This document shows, piece by piece, positions 35,458 to 48,387 of a DNA stretch of 64,000 nucleotides. Location of the stretch: assembly GCF_004193775.1 (NCBI RefSeq), contig NC_041019.1:13611020-13675019 (forward strand). The letters are read 5' to 3'. The position numbers and the translations under genes are program-made. Numbering within the stretch: position 1 is the first letter of the stretch; every line of letters starts with the position of its first letter. Origin of the DNA: Glycine soja. Its lineage: Eukaryota > Streptophyta > Magnoliopsida > Fabales > Fabaceae. The notes below the pieces were generated by a model. The model was given only the letters and a program-made list of their open reading frames with translations, made no database searches and had not been told where the DNA came from.

Positions 35458-37056
35458 TAAATTGGTTTAAAGATACAATTTTTTGTGACGATAGTGCTTC
35501 TGAAACCTTAAGGAAGTTACCTTATGTGCCTAAACAAAATGTTAGAACTTGGTAGGGATATGATATCAACAAGTATTTGTTCTACATTAAAGGACAAGAT
35601 GACAAAAGTATAGTGCAAAACAGTAAGGTTAGTCTTAAGGTTGAATCCCAACACTTTTGACGTAGCTCCATGTGGAGCTTGTAGGCCTTGGATTTTCTTC
35701 ATCAATGGAGTCTTTTGCTTCTTGAAGATCAATGGCAGCATAATGGAGATGGAAGAAAGATGATTGTAGATGCCACTTTAAGAAGAAGATGAGTCAAGAA
35801 GAAGCTCACCACCATAGGAAGCCATGGATAAAAGCATGAAGGTAGGAGAAGATGAATGGAAGGAGAGGGAGAAAAGGAGCACGAAATTTTGTGCCTCAAA
35901 TAAGGTCTAAAATTTGAAGTGTAATTCTCAAATGATCAAAGTTCCAGAAATGCACACACATGGCCTCTATTTATAGCCTATGTGTCACACAAAATTGGAG
36001 GGAAATTTGAATTTTTATTCAAATTTCACTTGAATTTGTGGAGCCAAAATTTCACTAATTATGATTAATGAATTTTAGCTATGGTTCAGCCCACTAATCC
36101 AAGATCAAGACCAAGATTCTCCACTAAGTATGCTTAGGTGTCATGAGGTATGTAAAGCATGAAGGACATACACAAAGTGTGACTATATGATGTGACAATG
36201 GGGTGTAGCAAGCAAATGCTCACCTCCCCCTCTAAAATTTAATTGGATTGGGCTTCTCCCAATGCAATTAAATTTATTTCTCAACACACACATCAAATAT
36301 TCACTTAATGCATGTGAAATTACAAAATTACCCTTAATACAAAAACCAATCTAGGTGCCCTAAAATACAAGGGCTGAAAAATCCTACATTTCTAGGGTAC
36401 CCTACCTACATTATGGAGCCCTAAATACAAGGCCCAAAAATAATGAAATCCTAATCTAATATGTACAAAGATATGTGGACTCATACTTAGCCCATGGACC
36501 CAAAATCTACACTAAGGCTCATGAGAATCTTATGGCCTTCTCTTGCATCTCTAGCCGGATCTTCTTGGAGTTTTCTATCCAATGCCCTTGGGGGGTAGGA
36601 TTGCATCAACTTTGCTACTATAAATTATGACAACCCCTGTATATGGTCCCTGGCTTACCCATGGAGTCATTAAAGAAATCTAGGATCTTAATTATGTTAA
36701 ATTCACTGTGTGTTTTTAAGTTTAATTGGGTTGGTAATAATATCAATATGTAGACCAATGATTTCAGATTTACTTTGGTAGATCTTATGAAGCTAGCTTA
36801 TAAGAATAAGCTTTTCATCATGGCAAAACATGCTAAATAGGTGTTTTGTGTCCAAGATCCTTGTGATGAAAAGTGGTCAATGGTTCTACATGGAAAAACC
36901 ATTGGTTTTAATCTTGAAGATTATGATTCAACCCTTAATACTTGTCACACTCCTTTCTCCACAAACATGCCTACCATCAATGGAGAAGATGAAGTTGATG
37001 ATGTACATGCAAATCATAATAATCATAATGAAGGAGAATTAATTAACATCATATAA
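35458..37056 (+). pseudogene. TNP2-type CACTA transposase, C-terminal part
   Basis: The first piece (35,458-35,657) reads FLNWFKDTIFCDDSASETL then GYDINKYLFYIKGQDDKS, typical of plant TNP2 proteins before the DUF4216 domain. After the solo LTR the frame resumes and is degraded to 36,830, then reads FCVQDPCDEKWSMVLHGKT and, later, EDEVDDVHANHNNHNEGE to the TAA at 37,056. In an active element TNP2 is the catalytic transposase. An internal TAG (35,553) and many shifts kill it. Confidence 0.72.
35658..36608. mobile_element. Solo LTR, 951 bp, with ACTTT target duplication
   Basis: Starts TGACGTAGCTCC and ends GGATTGCATCA, so TG...CA ends, with the same five bases ACTTT on both sides (35,653-35,657 and 36,609-36,613). 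It interrupts the TNP2 reading frame. No internal retrotransposon domain is inside, so it is a solo LTR left by recombination between two LTRs. Orientation is undecided. Confidence 0.85.
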
Positions 37057-37199
37057 TGTAATCATTTTGTATTTATATTTGTTTCCATATTTATAATTAG
37101 ATGACTTAGTATACTTTTGAGTTAACTTTAATTAATATTGTTTTTTAATAGACATATGGCTACACCATTAAGCTTCCCTCCTCCCGAGCAGCACCTTCA

Positions 37200-40100
37200 A
37201 TGTTTATGTCCAAGAGGACTAGAAAAGCCGCATGGTTCACATCATTGTCTGCCAAACCTGTGGGTTTGGAGAGACCACTAGTTCATGTGGATCCTAACAT
37301 TAAGACAATTGCTAGTCCATACAGAAAGAAATTAAGAACTTATTTGGGGGTCATCGGTCGAGACAAAGTTGATGTTACATATATTAATTGGATACATGTT
37401 CCTACATCTCAGAAGGATTTGATTTGAGAAGACATTCAGGAATTTCAATTAAATCTTGTATGTTATGGTAATTGTTAAAATGAGACGTTGTTGTTAAACA
37501 CTAATTCTTACATGTCATTTTGTAATAAAACACAAATTTGATATTCCAAAAGAGTATGATAAAAAGGACGAAGAAGAAAATCATTCAGACTATAGGTATG
37601 TGATGGAGGCAATTTAAGTTAGATTTGACCTCCAAATGGACTCTTGCAAAAGGTAAGGATGATGACAATAAAATAGTGTGAGAGAAGTACGGTATTAGCA
37701 AAGAGAAGTGGAACCAATTTTGTCAAAGTCGTACAGACCCTTCATGGGAGGTTAGTTCTGGTTGTGTTTTTTGAAATTGACATTTATAATTTATTTAAGA
37801 ATTTTGTTGACATAGTGACTAATTCTCACATGATGTTAGAAAGAAGGCACAAACCATAAAAAAACACAACACTGCCTCTTATGTATTGTCTCGTGGGGGT
37901 TACAACTTTCTTGATGAGAAGCTAATGGAGAAAAAGTAAAAGAAACAATTGGAGCAAGCAACCCAATTTGGAAGTAGTAAAACAATTGTTGATCCTCCAT
38001 CTCCCATTAGACGACACGTGAAGTGAAAGCTGACTCACACAAAAAAAATCATATCAGATGACATCTGAGGTAGCACACCAAATTGTCGATAGGATTGTAA
38101 GTTAATTTTTAATTTCAAATGTAACTATATATATAATAACAACAATAGTTTGTAAAAAATAATCTCTTTTTTTGGTTGTAAGATTCCATGGAAGAGCAGT
38201 CTGCATAGGGTGGCTTTGTTGTCCATGGACGTCAGGATGTACTGATTACTGTCATTTGGTGACCAGAGCACCTTGGCTTTATTTGTGCTGCTGAAGTTCG
38301 TGTCATCATCAGACAATACTATAGAACACTATTTAGCTAGATTGGAAAGTGTACCAATTCGCTCAAGTAGTAATTAAAATAGTAAGTTTGAGTATCGTGT
38401 CCAAAGGGAGTTTGTTATACTTAGATGCCGCATATTCAGTTTGTAAACAATTTCAATTGCAGTGAAATAAAGTGAAAGAACTCATTCATGTTTCAAATTC
38501 TTGAATTAATTTTTCTAAACTTAAAAACGCATGACAAGACAAACGCAGAATTTTATAATAGAACAAATACCAAGATGAATATATCGGGGAGTATTTTCTA
38601 CTGAACTTTCTCTTGACGTAACTAAATAAGTTTTTCTCTATTTAATATTACTCTAATGTTCTTGCATCGTTAAATTATTCTAACTATAATTCCTCACATG
38701 AAAGAGCCTTGCCCTCCTAGTTTTGTTCTTCATTCCTCAACAAACTCATTCTGAGCGAGCTTCATTATGCAAAAGGTACAATATTTATTAGATTACTACA
38801 CTCTATTCCTAGAAATGCATACTTCTAGCTGCTCTACCAAGTTCTAAAGACTAAAAGCATTTTCCAATACTCAAAACTTAACAAAACATATAAATGGGTG
38901 ATCAAGCTAAAAATATGGAAAATAAACACAGATAGAAGCAAAGAATACTAGAAATAATATTAAATAAATAGTTAAAGTTTTTACATCAAGAGTACTCAGT
39001 GGAAAAACTCCCCAACAATGAAGTTTTTAGCCCTCTATTAGCAAGGAGGGCTTAATACAAGGGTGAAAATGATGTAGGAATGGAATGATAAAGTAAAAAT
39101 GTGAAGAAAATGTCTTCTTTTTAGCCTTGCTGCCTTGTTCCTTCCTTTCCACGTTGCTTGACGCTTCATTTCCCCTCTTCTCTCAGTTTTTAAAGACTTT
39201 TGGGCTTCTCAGCTTATGAAGGCACGCTCAGTGAGCATGTCTCACTGTGCGAGAGTTAGTGGTTGGGCGCAAAGCAAGCTTGGACGCACTAAGCGTGAAA
39301 AGAGACACCATCCTCGCTGGGCGGGCTAGCTGCACGCTAAGCGTGCTGCTCTCAGACTCAACATTCTCTAGGGTTTCATACTCACTTAGCGAGCAGGCTC
39401 CCTCGCTAAGTGGATGAGCCTTGCTTAGCCAATCAGGCTCGCTGAGCGAGCCCTTCAGTAGCATTTCAAAATCTTTTCTTCGTTAGCCTAAAAATCCAAA
39501 TAAGTTCAACATTAGTCATCCAAAAGGAGTTTCCACTGTATAAATTCACATAAGAATAAATTATTTACAAATCTCACAAAAGAAACCATAAATTAAAGGT
39601 ACATTGTTACTTTTTATCCTATTTTTAATGCATTTAATACTCATGAATAGAAATTAGCAAACACCATCACAAAGCTCCCACACATTTACATCGGTAAGCC
39701 AAGAAGAGTTGGATCGACTGAAGCAAAATCTTAAAGAGGAGTTGACACAAAATATTAGAGATAAGTTGGGACAGTCGATCACCGAAAAAGTGACGAAACA
39801 ACTAATTTTCTCGTTCAGCCAGATGCAATCCCAACAACCACATCCAATTGAGCCAGATGTAGCTTCTTCTGGTGCTCGTGTAAGTACAAAGGGAAGTTGT
39901 GTGGATCCCTCAAGGCAGGACCCTAACTCTGATATCTTATATATAAGTGGGTTGTATGTTGATGACATTCCTCCAATCTAGTTGCCCTTGGGAGAGTTTG
40001 TCAGGGTCATCAACCGTACACCACGTGTCGTTGGCCAATGATACGGAGAAGGTGGGTGTTGAAGAAATTTGAGATGTTGATGCTTGTGTGCCTATACTCA

Positions 40101-40411
40101 CTAATGAGGTTTAGTTAGTAGGACAGACCCTGAACACCTTCATTGCTTGGTCAAAACATCTTGTAAAGCCTTTTTCAAAAAATGATTTTCCTTTATGTGG
40201 TGTTTATTATTATTAAAAAAAGGATTTGACCAAAATAAAGTCTTGACTATCATTAACTTATGTTTATTAACTGTGTTCCTTAAACAAGTATCACAAAATT
40301 TGAGCAAGTCTATTGATAGGCTGGAACCTGATGATGATCCCATATACTAAATAACTTTGATGATCCCACAGTTTTTCCTCAAGCATATGCAAGTGTCGTG
40401 GGATGCAAGGG
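37200..40411 (+). pseudogene. Transposase-24-like gene of CACTA 2
   Basis: A decayed paralogue of the gene at 28.9-31.9 kb. It begins MFMSKRTRKAAWFTSLSAKP and YRKKLRTYLGVIGRDKVDV (37,200-37,430), then has matching but broken exons at 37,545-37,750, 37,850-38,100 and 38,185-38,330. After an insertion it resumes at about 39,665 (EELDRLKQNLKEELTQNIRD, VSTKGSCVDPSRQDPN) and ends near 40,411 in a stretch corresponding to the start of the protease-like region. Many stops are present (for example the TGA at 37,425). The cysteine-protease exons are missing. Confidence 0.72.
38335..39664. mobile_element. Unclassified 1.3-kb insertion with CGCT-AGCG motifs
   Basis: It splits the CACTA 2 gene. The left part begins around TAGATTGGAAAGTGTACC; a TTAGC pentamer flanks both sides and may be a target duplication. 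At 39,225-39,450 it contains many variants of the palindrome GCTNAGCG / CGCTAAGCG. No coding domain and no TG...CA or inverted ends were found, so the class is unknown. Confidence 0.45.
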
Positions 40412-42139
40412 TAAGCTTACCAAAAATAAGCACAATAAAACGAGATAAAACTTAACTGTTAAAACATAAAGAAACCCCATTATATACATATTGAATTTAA
40501 TATTAAGAAATCATACTTAAGGCATAAATCTTAGACATTCATATAACAAAGCATCTTATAATAATAATCAACTCATCAACCATCACATCAAGATTAAATC
40601 ATCATGCATTATTATCATCATCAATCACTCGGTCATTATCACCATGATTCATTCATCAAGCAACATCATCATTAGTCCATCAGTCATCTACACCAAAGAC
40701 AAACTCAATTTCATGGAGATTTACACTACATGAGCGATTAACCTAAGAACTTCATATCTCTTAACATAATCGCACTTTATGATATGACCATTTGAGGAGA
40801 CCTAGATTAATCATGTGGAGGAAGTGTAGTTTTACTGAAAATGAATGAGTATGGATAGTAGCTTACTTTGTAAGGCTTGCAAAGACCTTAACCTATCTAA
40901 GAGTTTGTGCACTTATCCATTCTATATGCCATTTCATTGTTAACCATCACTGACAATCTTCAGTACTAGGTTGAGGGCCTTCATAGCACCCAAAACTTAC
41001 GTGCCTACTAACAACAACTAAACTTGGATTCCTTGATGTTTAAGATACAACATAGTCATACCCACCATCTCACTCATGATCGATCTCAAGGACATCCAAG
41101 TTTCACCACCATCAACAATAATTCATCCCATATACACTAAAAAATTACTAAACCTTGTAGGAAGTAGTTCTCAAAACTTTGACACACCATTCAAAGAAAA
41201 AATATAGGGGTGGTACTTGGAAAGATACCTCACTAAGCAAGACCCCCTGGTTGCTTTAGTGAGATGAAGTTATGGTGTTAAACTCACTCTCCCAAATATA
41301 TCATTTTCATTTCAACAAAAACCTTCCCAAAGGTCATAGCTAACCCTTCCAACACATATGGATAGTTACAAGGAAATATTATTATTCATTATAATCATCT
41401 TATCAACATCACCGCATTCACATCATCAAACAATGTCTATATCATCATTAAGAAATCAACCAACACAACTCAAGACATTCATCAATTAACATAATTATTT
41501 CACCATCAACATAATATTCTTAACAATAAGGAATCAAATAATATAATTATGCATCACTATACCATAATAAAAACTTATACTTCATGTTTAAGATTCTCAA
41601 AACATCTCATAAATTTTGGGTTACTATCTCTTTCGTTTTTTATTATCCACCTATGACCTCCATAACTTATAATCACAATAAATTAATATATATTAACTCA
41701 ATTAAGTTGAATTTCATCTCATTTGAAATTTAAGATTATCTCCAACTTTTATGTCTACCTAAAAACCTATTTTTGAAGCATACTTTGATTAAAATTATAA
41801 TCTATATGAAACTTTTACTTATTACTGACAACTTGACATTTGTTCACTAATTTAAGCATATATAGATTTGTCGACATTATTTTTTAGTGAAACAAAAGCT
41901 AGTAGTTAGCTAACATCTAGGACTACAACTTTCATGATGATCATGTTTCCAAATTCGTTAATCTAGATCACCTATAGGGCCACAAAACTCCTAGCTAGCC
42001 CTATAACTGATTCAAAACGTTTTCATCATTCACAACCCCTCCAATCACTTACAAATGATTCAAAACTCATTCCAATACTCAATACAAGTCGAAAGCAACA
42101 TAAATCAACAATTAATTGAACAAATACAAAGTTAAATTA
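40412..42139. repeat. Low-complexity repeat DNA, class unknown
   Basis: Rich in CATCATCA / CATCAAC tracts, with no reading frame of note. Together with 43,235-43,572 and 45,264-45,600 it looks like one older repeat element into which two LTR retrotransposons jumped. The element family is not recognised. Confidence 0.4.
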
Positions 42140-42144
42140 GAATT

Positions 42145-43229
42145 TGTGAATGTATATGTATACATGATTTTGATGATGTCAAAAGAAAAATAAAACAAAG
42201 TTGCTTCAAAAGATAAGCATGGCTTCAAGATTAATACAAGATTGCTTCAACAAACAAAGCCTTGCTTCAAGATTAACTCAAGATCAAGCCTTTCCTTTAA
42301 ACAAAGTGCTTTCAAGACATTCAAGGCTCTAGTAATCGATTACCAGGCAGTGTAATTGATTACCAGAAGACAGGGTTAAGAAATAGCTGTTGAAAAGGAT
42401 TTTGAATTTGAATTTTCAACATGTAATCAATTACCATATGTCTGTAATCGATTACCAGCAACGAAATTCCTGAAATTCAAATTCAAAAGTCATGACCCTT
42501 CAAATTATAACTGTGTAATCGATTACACAAATATTGTAATCGATTACCAGTAGAGAATTTTCAGAAAATCTGCCAACAGTCACATCTTTTCATTGGATTT
42601 GTGAATGGCCATCAAAGGCCCATATATAGGTGACTTGGGCACGAATTTTATAAGAGAGAGTTTTGCTTGCTCAGAATGTCTTATCCTCTTAAAAGAAAAT
42701 GAGAGAGAGTCCAAGAGAACTACATTGCCAAATGCTCTCTCAAAAGAAACTCTTGGGCAAACACTTGCTAATCCATTAAGAGTTTCTCCATGGACTTCAA
42801 TTGTAATATCCTTCTTTTTAAGAGAGAATTCTTCTTTCTTTCTTCTCATTCAAAGAGATTGTTTAAGGGACCAAGGGTCTCTTAATTTGTAAGAAATGCT
42901 GAACACAAGGGAAGGGTTGTCCCTGTGTGGTTCAGACTTTGTAAATGGATTTTTACAAAGGGAGTGAAAAATCTCAAGTGGGTTGCTTGAGTACTGGACG
43001 TAGGCACGAAATTTGTTGAACCAGTATAAAACTGTGTTTTCATTCTCTCTTCCCTTATCTTATTTATTTTGTTGCAATCAATTGTGTCTTGAATGTTTAA
43101 AGAACATTATTAAATTGATTGTTGCTTCTTCTGCATTCTGAGCCTATCTCTTTTAGAAGGGGGTTAAAAGTTTGTTAGTGAAAAATTGATTCTCCCCTTC
43201 GTATGTTATTGAGGCCACAAGGTCTAACA
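42145..43229 (+). mobile_element. Solo LTR, 1,085 bp, with GAATT target duplication
   Basis: Starts TGTGAATGTATATG and ends GGTCTAACA, flanked by GAATT on both sides (42,140-42,144 and 43,230-43,234). It contains six near-copies of the palindromic motif TAATCGATTACC/A between about 42,330 and 42,550, a TATA-like CCATATATAGG near 42,620 and no internal domains. The end TCTAACA and start-end similarity show it is the same family as, and opposite in orientation to, the LTR at 43,578. The strand is assigned from the TATA direction. Confidence 0.85.
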
Positions 43230-43577
43230 GAATTCCAAAATCAAGATCAATCAAGGTTTAGCTTCCTTTACCTATCCAACTCAATGAACTAACTTTGAGA
43301 ACAAGGAAGGAAGAGAGGAAGGGATTTTAGCTCCAAGATGTAAGCTTTCTCCCTTTGACATAGCAACTACACACCATCCATACCACCCAAACCCCAAAAA
43401 CCAACATAAACTACATCAAAACCATGAAAATTAATACTTTTATGAAGATAAGAGGGGAAAGAGGAGTGTTCCTTACCACTAAACTAGCCCTCAAACTCAA
43501 ATAAAGCACTACTAAAAGGTTCCTTGAGCAAAAAAAATCAAGATCTCAAACTCTCCAATGGAGGGTTGTCTGCTTAG

Positions 43578-45258
43578 TGTTAGATCGAGTGGCCTCAGAA
43601 TAATTAAGAAGGGGGGGTTGAATTAATTATTCCTAAAACTTTACCAATTAAAAATTACTCTTTTAAGGATTTTACTTTTGTTGTTAAGAGAATATGGAGT
43701 AGAAGAGAAACTTAACAGAAAGTAAAAGCAAAAATTAAATGCACAGCGGAAAGTAAAAGAGTAGGGAAGAAGGAAACAAACACACAAGAGTTTTTGTACT
43801 GGTTCGGCAACAACCCGTGCCTACCTCCAGTCCCCAAGCGACCTGCGGTCCTTGAGATTTCTTTCAACCTTGTAAAAATCCTTTTACAAGCAAAGATCCA
43901 CAAGGGATGTACCCTCCCTTGTTCTCTTTGAAACCCTAGTGGATGTACCCTCCACTAGAACTGATCCACAAGAGATGTACCCTCTCTTGTTCTCAGTCAA
44001 ACCCAAGTAGATGTACCCTCTACTTGTACCACAAAGGATGTACCCTCCAATGTGTTAAGACAAAGATCTCAGGCTGTTAAACCTTTGATACTTTGTGAAT
44101 GGGGATACAAAAGAATTCTCAGGCGGTTAAACCTTTGAACGCTTTTGTATTAGGGAATGGGAAGAATCAACAGAATTCTCAGACTGTTTCGTTTTGAATT
44201 CTTTGACAAGGGAGAAGGGAGACACAAAAGAATTCAGGCGGTTAGTCCCTTGTTCTTTTGGAAAAGAGAGAAGAGAGACACAAAAAGAATTCAAGCGGTT
44301 AGTCCTTGGCGAATTCTTTTTGGCAAAGGGAGAAGAGAATGAAAAGATGAATAGCACAAGTTTTCAAGGTTTAGAAAACCAGAAAACTTCAGAAAGCTTT
44401 TGGTACAAAAGAAGAAGAAGTTCAAAGAGATTCAAGGCTTGTAAAGGATTGTATGAAATAAGTGTTCAAGATTGTTGTTAGAAAGATTGATTCAAAATGA
44501 AAAACAAAGCCTTGCTTTTATAGACTCTTCATGTCTGGTCAAGAAGGCCATTCAGAAGAGTTATAACTTTTTAGAAAAACTTAAAACCCATTTGAAAAAG
44601 TCAAAACCTTTTTGAAGAGTTACATCTTTTGATTTTTCAGAAACAGTCACTGGTAATCGATTACCAAATAAGTGTAATCGATTACACAAAACTTTTGAGT
44701 GAAACAATGTGACTCTTCATTTTTAAATTTGAATTTCAACGTTCAAGGACACTGGTAATCGATTACCAAAACATTGTAATCGATTACAGCCTTTTGAAAA
44801 TATTTGGAACGTTGTAAATTCAGTTTGAAAACTTTTTCAAACTCATTTTTCTACTGGTAATCGATTACAACAATATGATAATCGATTACCAGAGAGTAAA
44901 AACTCTTTGGTAAAGGTTTTGTCAAAAACTCATGTGCTATTCAAAGTTTTGAAAAAACATTTTAATACTTATCTTGATTGAGTCTTTTCTTCATTCTTGA
45001 ATCTTGAGTCTTGAATCTTGATCTTGATTCTTGAGATCTTGAATATTGAATCTTGATTCTTGATTGTAGACTTTCTTCTTGAGTCTTGAATTCTTCTTGA
45101 TTCTTGAACTCTTGACTTGTTCTTGATTCACTTGAGTTGTTATTTGATCTTTTGAGCTTTTTGTTCATCACCTTTGTCATCATCTTTTGTTGTCATCATT
45201 GTTATCATCAAAACACCTTTGAATCATTGTTGATTCATCATGAAGCTTTGCTTCCACA
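43578..45258 (-). mobile_element. Solo LTR, 1,681 bp, with CTTAG target duplication
   Basis: Starts TGTTAGATCGAGTGGCC and ends TTGCTTCCACA, with CTTAG on both sides (43,573-43,577 and 45,259-45,263). Inside are at least five copies of GGATGTACCCTCC (43,910-44,055), repeated CAGGCGGTTAAACC-type units (44,060-44,310), three pairs of TAATCGATTACC motifs (44,650-44,890) and a CTTGAATCTTGA simple-repeat tract (44,985-45,140). The beginning resembles the reverse complement of the end of the 42,145-43,229 LTR, so it lies on the other strand. Confidence 0.82.
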
Positions 45259-45263
45259 CTTAG

Positions 45264-45687
45264 AGAGGAGGAAGAAAAAAGTGAAATGAGAGTGTTTTGA
45301 TTGTGGTTCTTGAATCCCTTCATGTTGAGTATATGATTATCCCTATTCCTTCTAATCACATCCCTTCACTTCTTAAACTCATCCACCCTATCCCTATCAC
45401 TCAAGGCCCACTCACCTCTGCCCAACCACTCTAAAATTTACTATTCACACCTAAAACAAGATTTTCACATACACAATCATAAACATCACAAACCATCACT
45501 TCATAATTAATTATTAATTGAAGACACTTAAATTAAATTTAAGTACTCTTGCAATCTAATTAAACCACTTAATCAAACATTACGATAAGCATATTGTTAC
45601 ACATAGAGTTGGTTTGATGTTTTATCTTAGAATAGAGATTGATGTGCCACTAGGCACATGGCTTCATTAAGTTGTACAAAAAAAGAA
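45264..45687. other. Right remainder of the repeat element, then A/T-rich DNA
   Basis: No gene or RNA is visible. Confidence 0.4.
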
Positions 45688-46500
45688 TACTCCCTACATC
45701 TCTTAATAAATACAATAATTAATACTTTTTTAATAAAAATATTTTTAAAAGAATGAAATTATTTATTTATATATATAAAAACTAAAAAAATTAATAATTA
45801 ATATTAATTGCTACATTAATATCTATGTAATAAAATTAATAATATTTAATACTACATTAATATTATTTATGTGATTAGTTTAATTTTTTATTAAATATAA
45901 TTAAATCTTTTACATTTGATTAGACAGACAACTATCATAAAATTTAGGTTTCAATCAATGGTTTTAAGATGTTTAACATTCCTTTACACATAGATAGATA
46001 AATATAGAGATAGATTGGTAAATAGATTTTTTTTTTTTGTTACAAGATAGGTAGGTAGATGGATTGATTGCTAATTTTTTTTTTCGGATTTCAAAAGAGA
46101 TTCCTAATTACTTTAATTTGTATATTTTTTTTAGATTTTTTTGTGATTACTTTGAATTAGAATATAAATATAATATGTACAAAAAAAAAATACTCCCTTC
46201 CTCCCTTAATAAATACAATAGTTAATACTATTTTAATAAAAATATTTATTAAAGGATAAATATATTTATTTATATATTTATAAAAACTACAAAATTAATA
46301 ATACTAATTCCTACGTTAATATCTATGTTATAAAATTAATAATATTAAATACTACATTAATATTATTTATGTAATTAATTTAATTTTTTTATCAAATATA
46401 ATAAGTCCTTTAAATTTGATTAGACCGACAACTATCATAAAGTTTAGGTTTCGATCAATTGCCGTAAGATATTCAACTCTCCTTTAAATATAGATAGATA
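45688..46500. repeat. Two copies of an A/T-rich interspersed repeat
   Basis: Copies at about 45,688-46,010 and 46,187-46,500 share, in order, ACTCCCT...CTTAATAAATACAATA, GCTACATTAATATCTATGTAATAAAATTA-like segments, AGGTTTCGATCAAT and ATAGATAGATAAATA. Further copies of the same family lie at 47,285-47,510, 49,435-49,615, 62,700-62,880 and 63,540-63,960. No coding capacity. It may be a decayed MITE-like or LTR-derived repeat. Confidence 0.75.
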
Positions 46501-48350
46501 AATACATAAATTATAAAAGAAAATAGATAGATAAATTAATTGTAATGTTTAAAATAAATTAAAATAAAGTATTTCACTTTGTTAGCTATCTAATTTTCAT
46601 ATAGGGCAACAAGTCATTGCATCTTTAAGGTAAAAAGTTAGTTTTTTTTATCCAAGATTATAAAAGATAATGGACAATTCAAAGTTAAAATGAGATTTAA
46701 TTATGCATTAATGTGGTTAATAACTAAATTTTTAACCAAGATTAATTCTTCATTAAAAATTACATTAATTATGCATGAACGTGGTTTTTACCAGCTAAAA
46801 AAAAAATTGTGATTTTTACCATTTCATTCTGTGTTGACTTAACATAGTAGCATAAAATTTCTAAACGATTAGCCGTTCCCTTTAATATGTTTTTTTTACC
46901 ATATTAAGCAATGAGTTGATGCTAATGCTGGTGGCAGGTGGAGACTTCATGAATCTCACAAATGTATGTAACTCGATTCAATAATTTTTAACTATAATCA
47001 ATTCTAACCATTGTAACCATTTTTTATTTCTGAGTGATACTTTAAAAATATATTTCTATTTATTTTATAATTTTAAAAAGGTTAAAAGATAAAAACTGTA
47101 CAATAATTAAAATTTAATAAAATATAATATTCCGTTTCAAATCAAATTTTCTTAATGAATTAAAAGATGAGATTTATTTTAAAATAAATAAATAGCAATA
47201 TATTATTTACAAAGTTGGTTAATTTATTAACATTAAAATTACAGCTAAATTTATTCATATTAATTTCTAAATTGCCTTTAAAAATACTCCATTAGTTAAT
47301 TTTTGTGTATACGTGCGCACAATATTAATTGCTACACTACATTACCTTTTAAAAAATCATTAATTCTTACTTTATTATCTAGGTAATAAAATTAATAATA
47401 TGAAATTCTACATGAAATAGTGATTAATTTAATTCTTTATTAAATATTATAAAATCCATTAAATTTTATTATATCCCGTGGCTATTGTAATGTTTAGGTT
47501 TGACTAAATTATAATTTTGTTCTCTTGTTTTTTTTTTTTCATGATTTCGGTATTCCTAATTTAAAAATTTTATAGTTTTGGTTAATTTTTAATTTTGCAT
47601 ATTTTTTTTTCGATTGAATCATAAACAAAATAGGTTTTTGCTTCAGATACAATAAAAAATAATTTAGTTAAAGTTAATTAAAATATAAGAATGAAATACA
47701 TAAATGCATGCAAAAATTAAAAATTTGACCAAATTAAATTTTGAATTTTTTAAAATAAAGAATCAAAATTACAAAATAAAAAACAAGAAAACCATAATTA
47801 TAATTTAACCTTTAAGTTTCAATAAATATTTATAACTAATATGTTCAAGTCTCCTTTATATAAATGGATAAATTGATTGATTGCTAATTGCCTTAATTTT
47901 AATATGATGTAACTTATTAGAATATATATTAAACATTAATGTTACCAATTAATCTTAATCAAAATGTATATTGGTTAGAATTTCTCAAAATGAAATATTT
48001 TAAAAAAGAATAATTGGTTTTTTAAAAAGGAGAATGATTGAATAAAATCGTGAATTGTGAATATTAATTATTAATTATTTCAATTTGAATTGTATTAGAA
48101 AAATTATATTTGAAATCGAAAACATTGAAACAGAATTGATTCATAATACATATTTTTATTTTCCGATTTGAACAGATTTCCCTCACAAAACTAATGCTTC
48201 AAACCCCTAGAATTTCCGAGAAGATCATAGCATAGTTAAAAAAAATTGAACGAAACTTTGTTACAGAATACTCAAATTCAATGTGACATCATAAACCGTT
48301 TCGAACAATACTCTCTCTATTTTATTGAAAATATTTATTTCTATTACATC
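46501..48350. other. A/T-rich intergenic DNA
   Basis: No gene is recognised. A degenerate copy of the A/T-rich repeat lies at about 47,285-47,510. The segment 48,170-48,350 is the 3' flank of the lipid-transfer-like gene. Confidence 0.5.
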
Positions 48351-48387
48351 TACTTATCAATTTATCCGCAAATTTATGCTTGCACAG

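Larger units (their letters stand above)
35458..40411 (+). mobile_element. CACTA transposon 2 remnant
   Basis: Plus-strand order: TNP2-type transposase C-terminus (35,458-37,056, interrupted by a solo LTR), then a copy of the transposase-24-like gene (37,200-40,411, interrupted by an unclassified insertion). The order matches an En/Spm element with two genes. No CACTA end or subterminal palindrome array is seen on either side; the left side is joined to copia 1 and the right side fades into repeat DNA at about 40,412. Confidence 0.7.
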
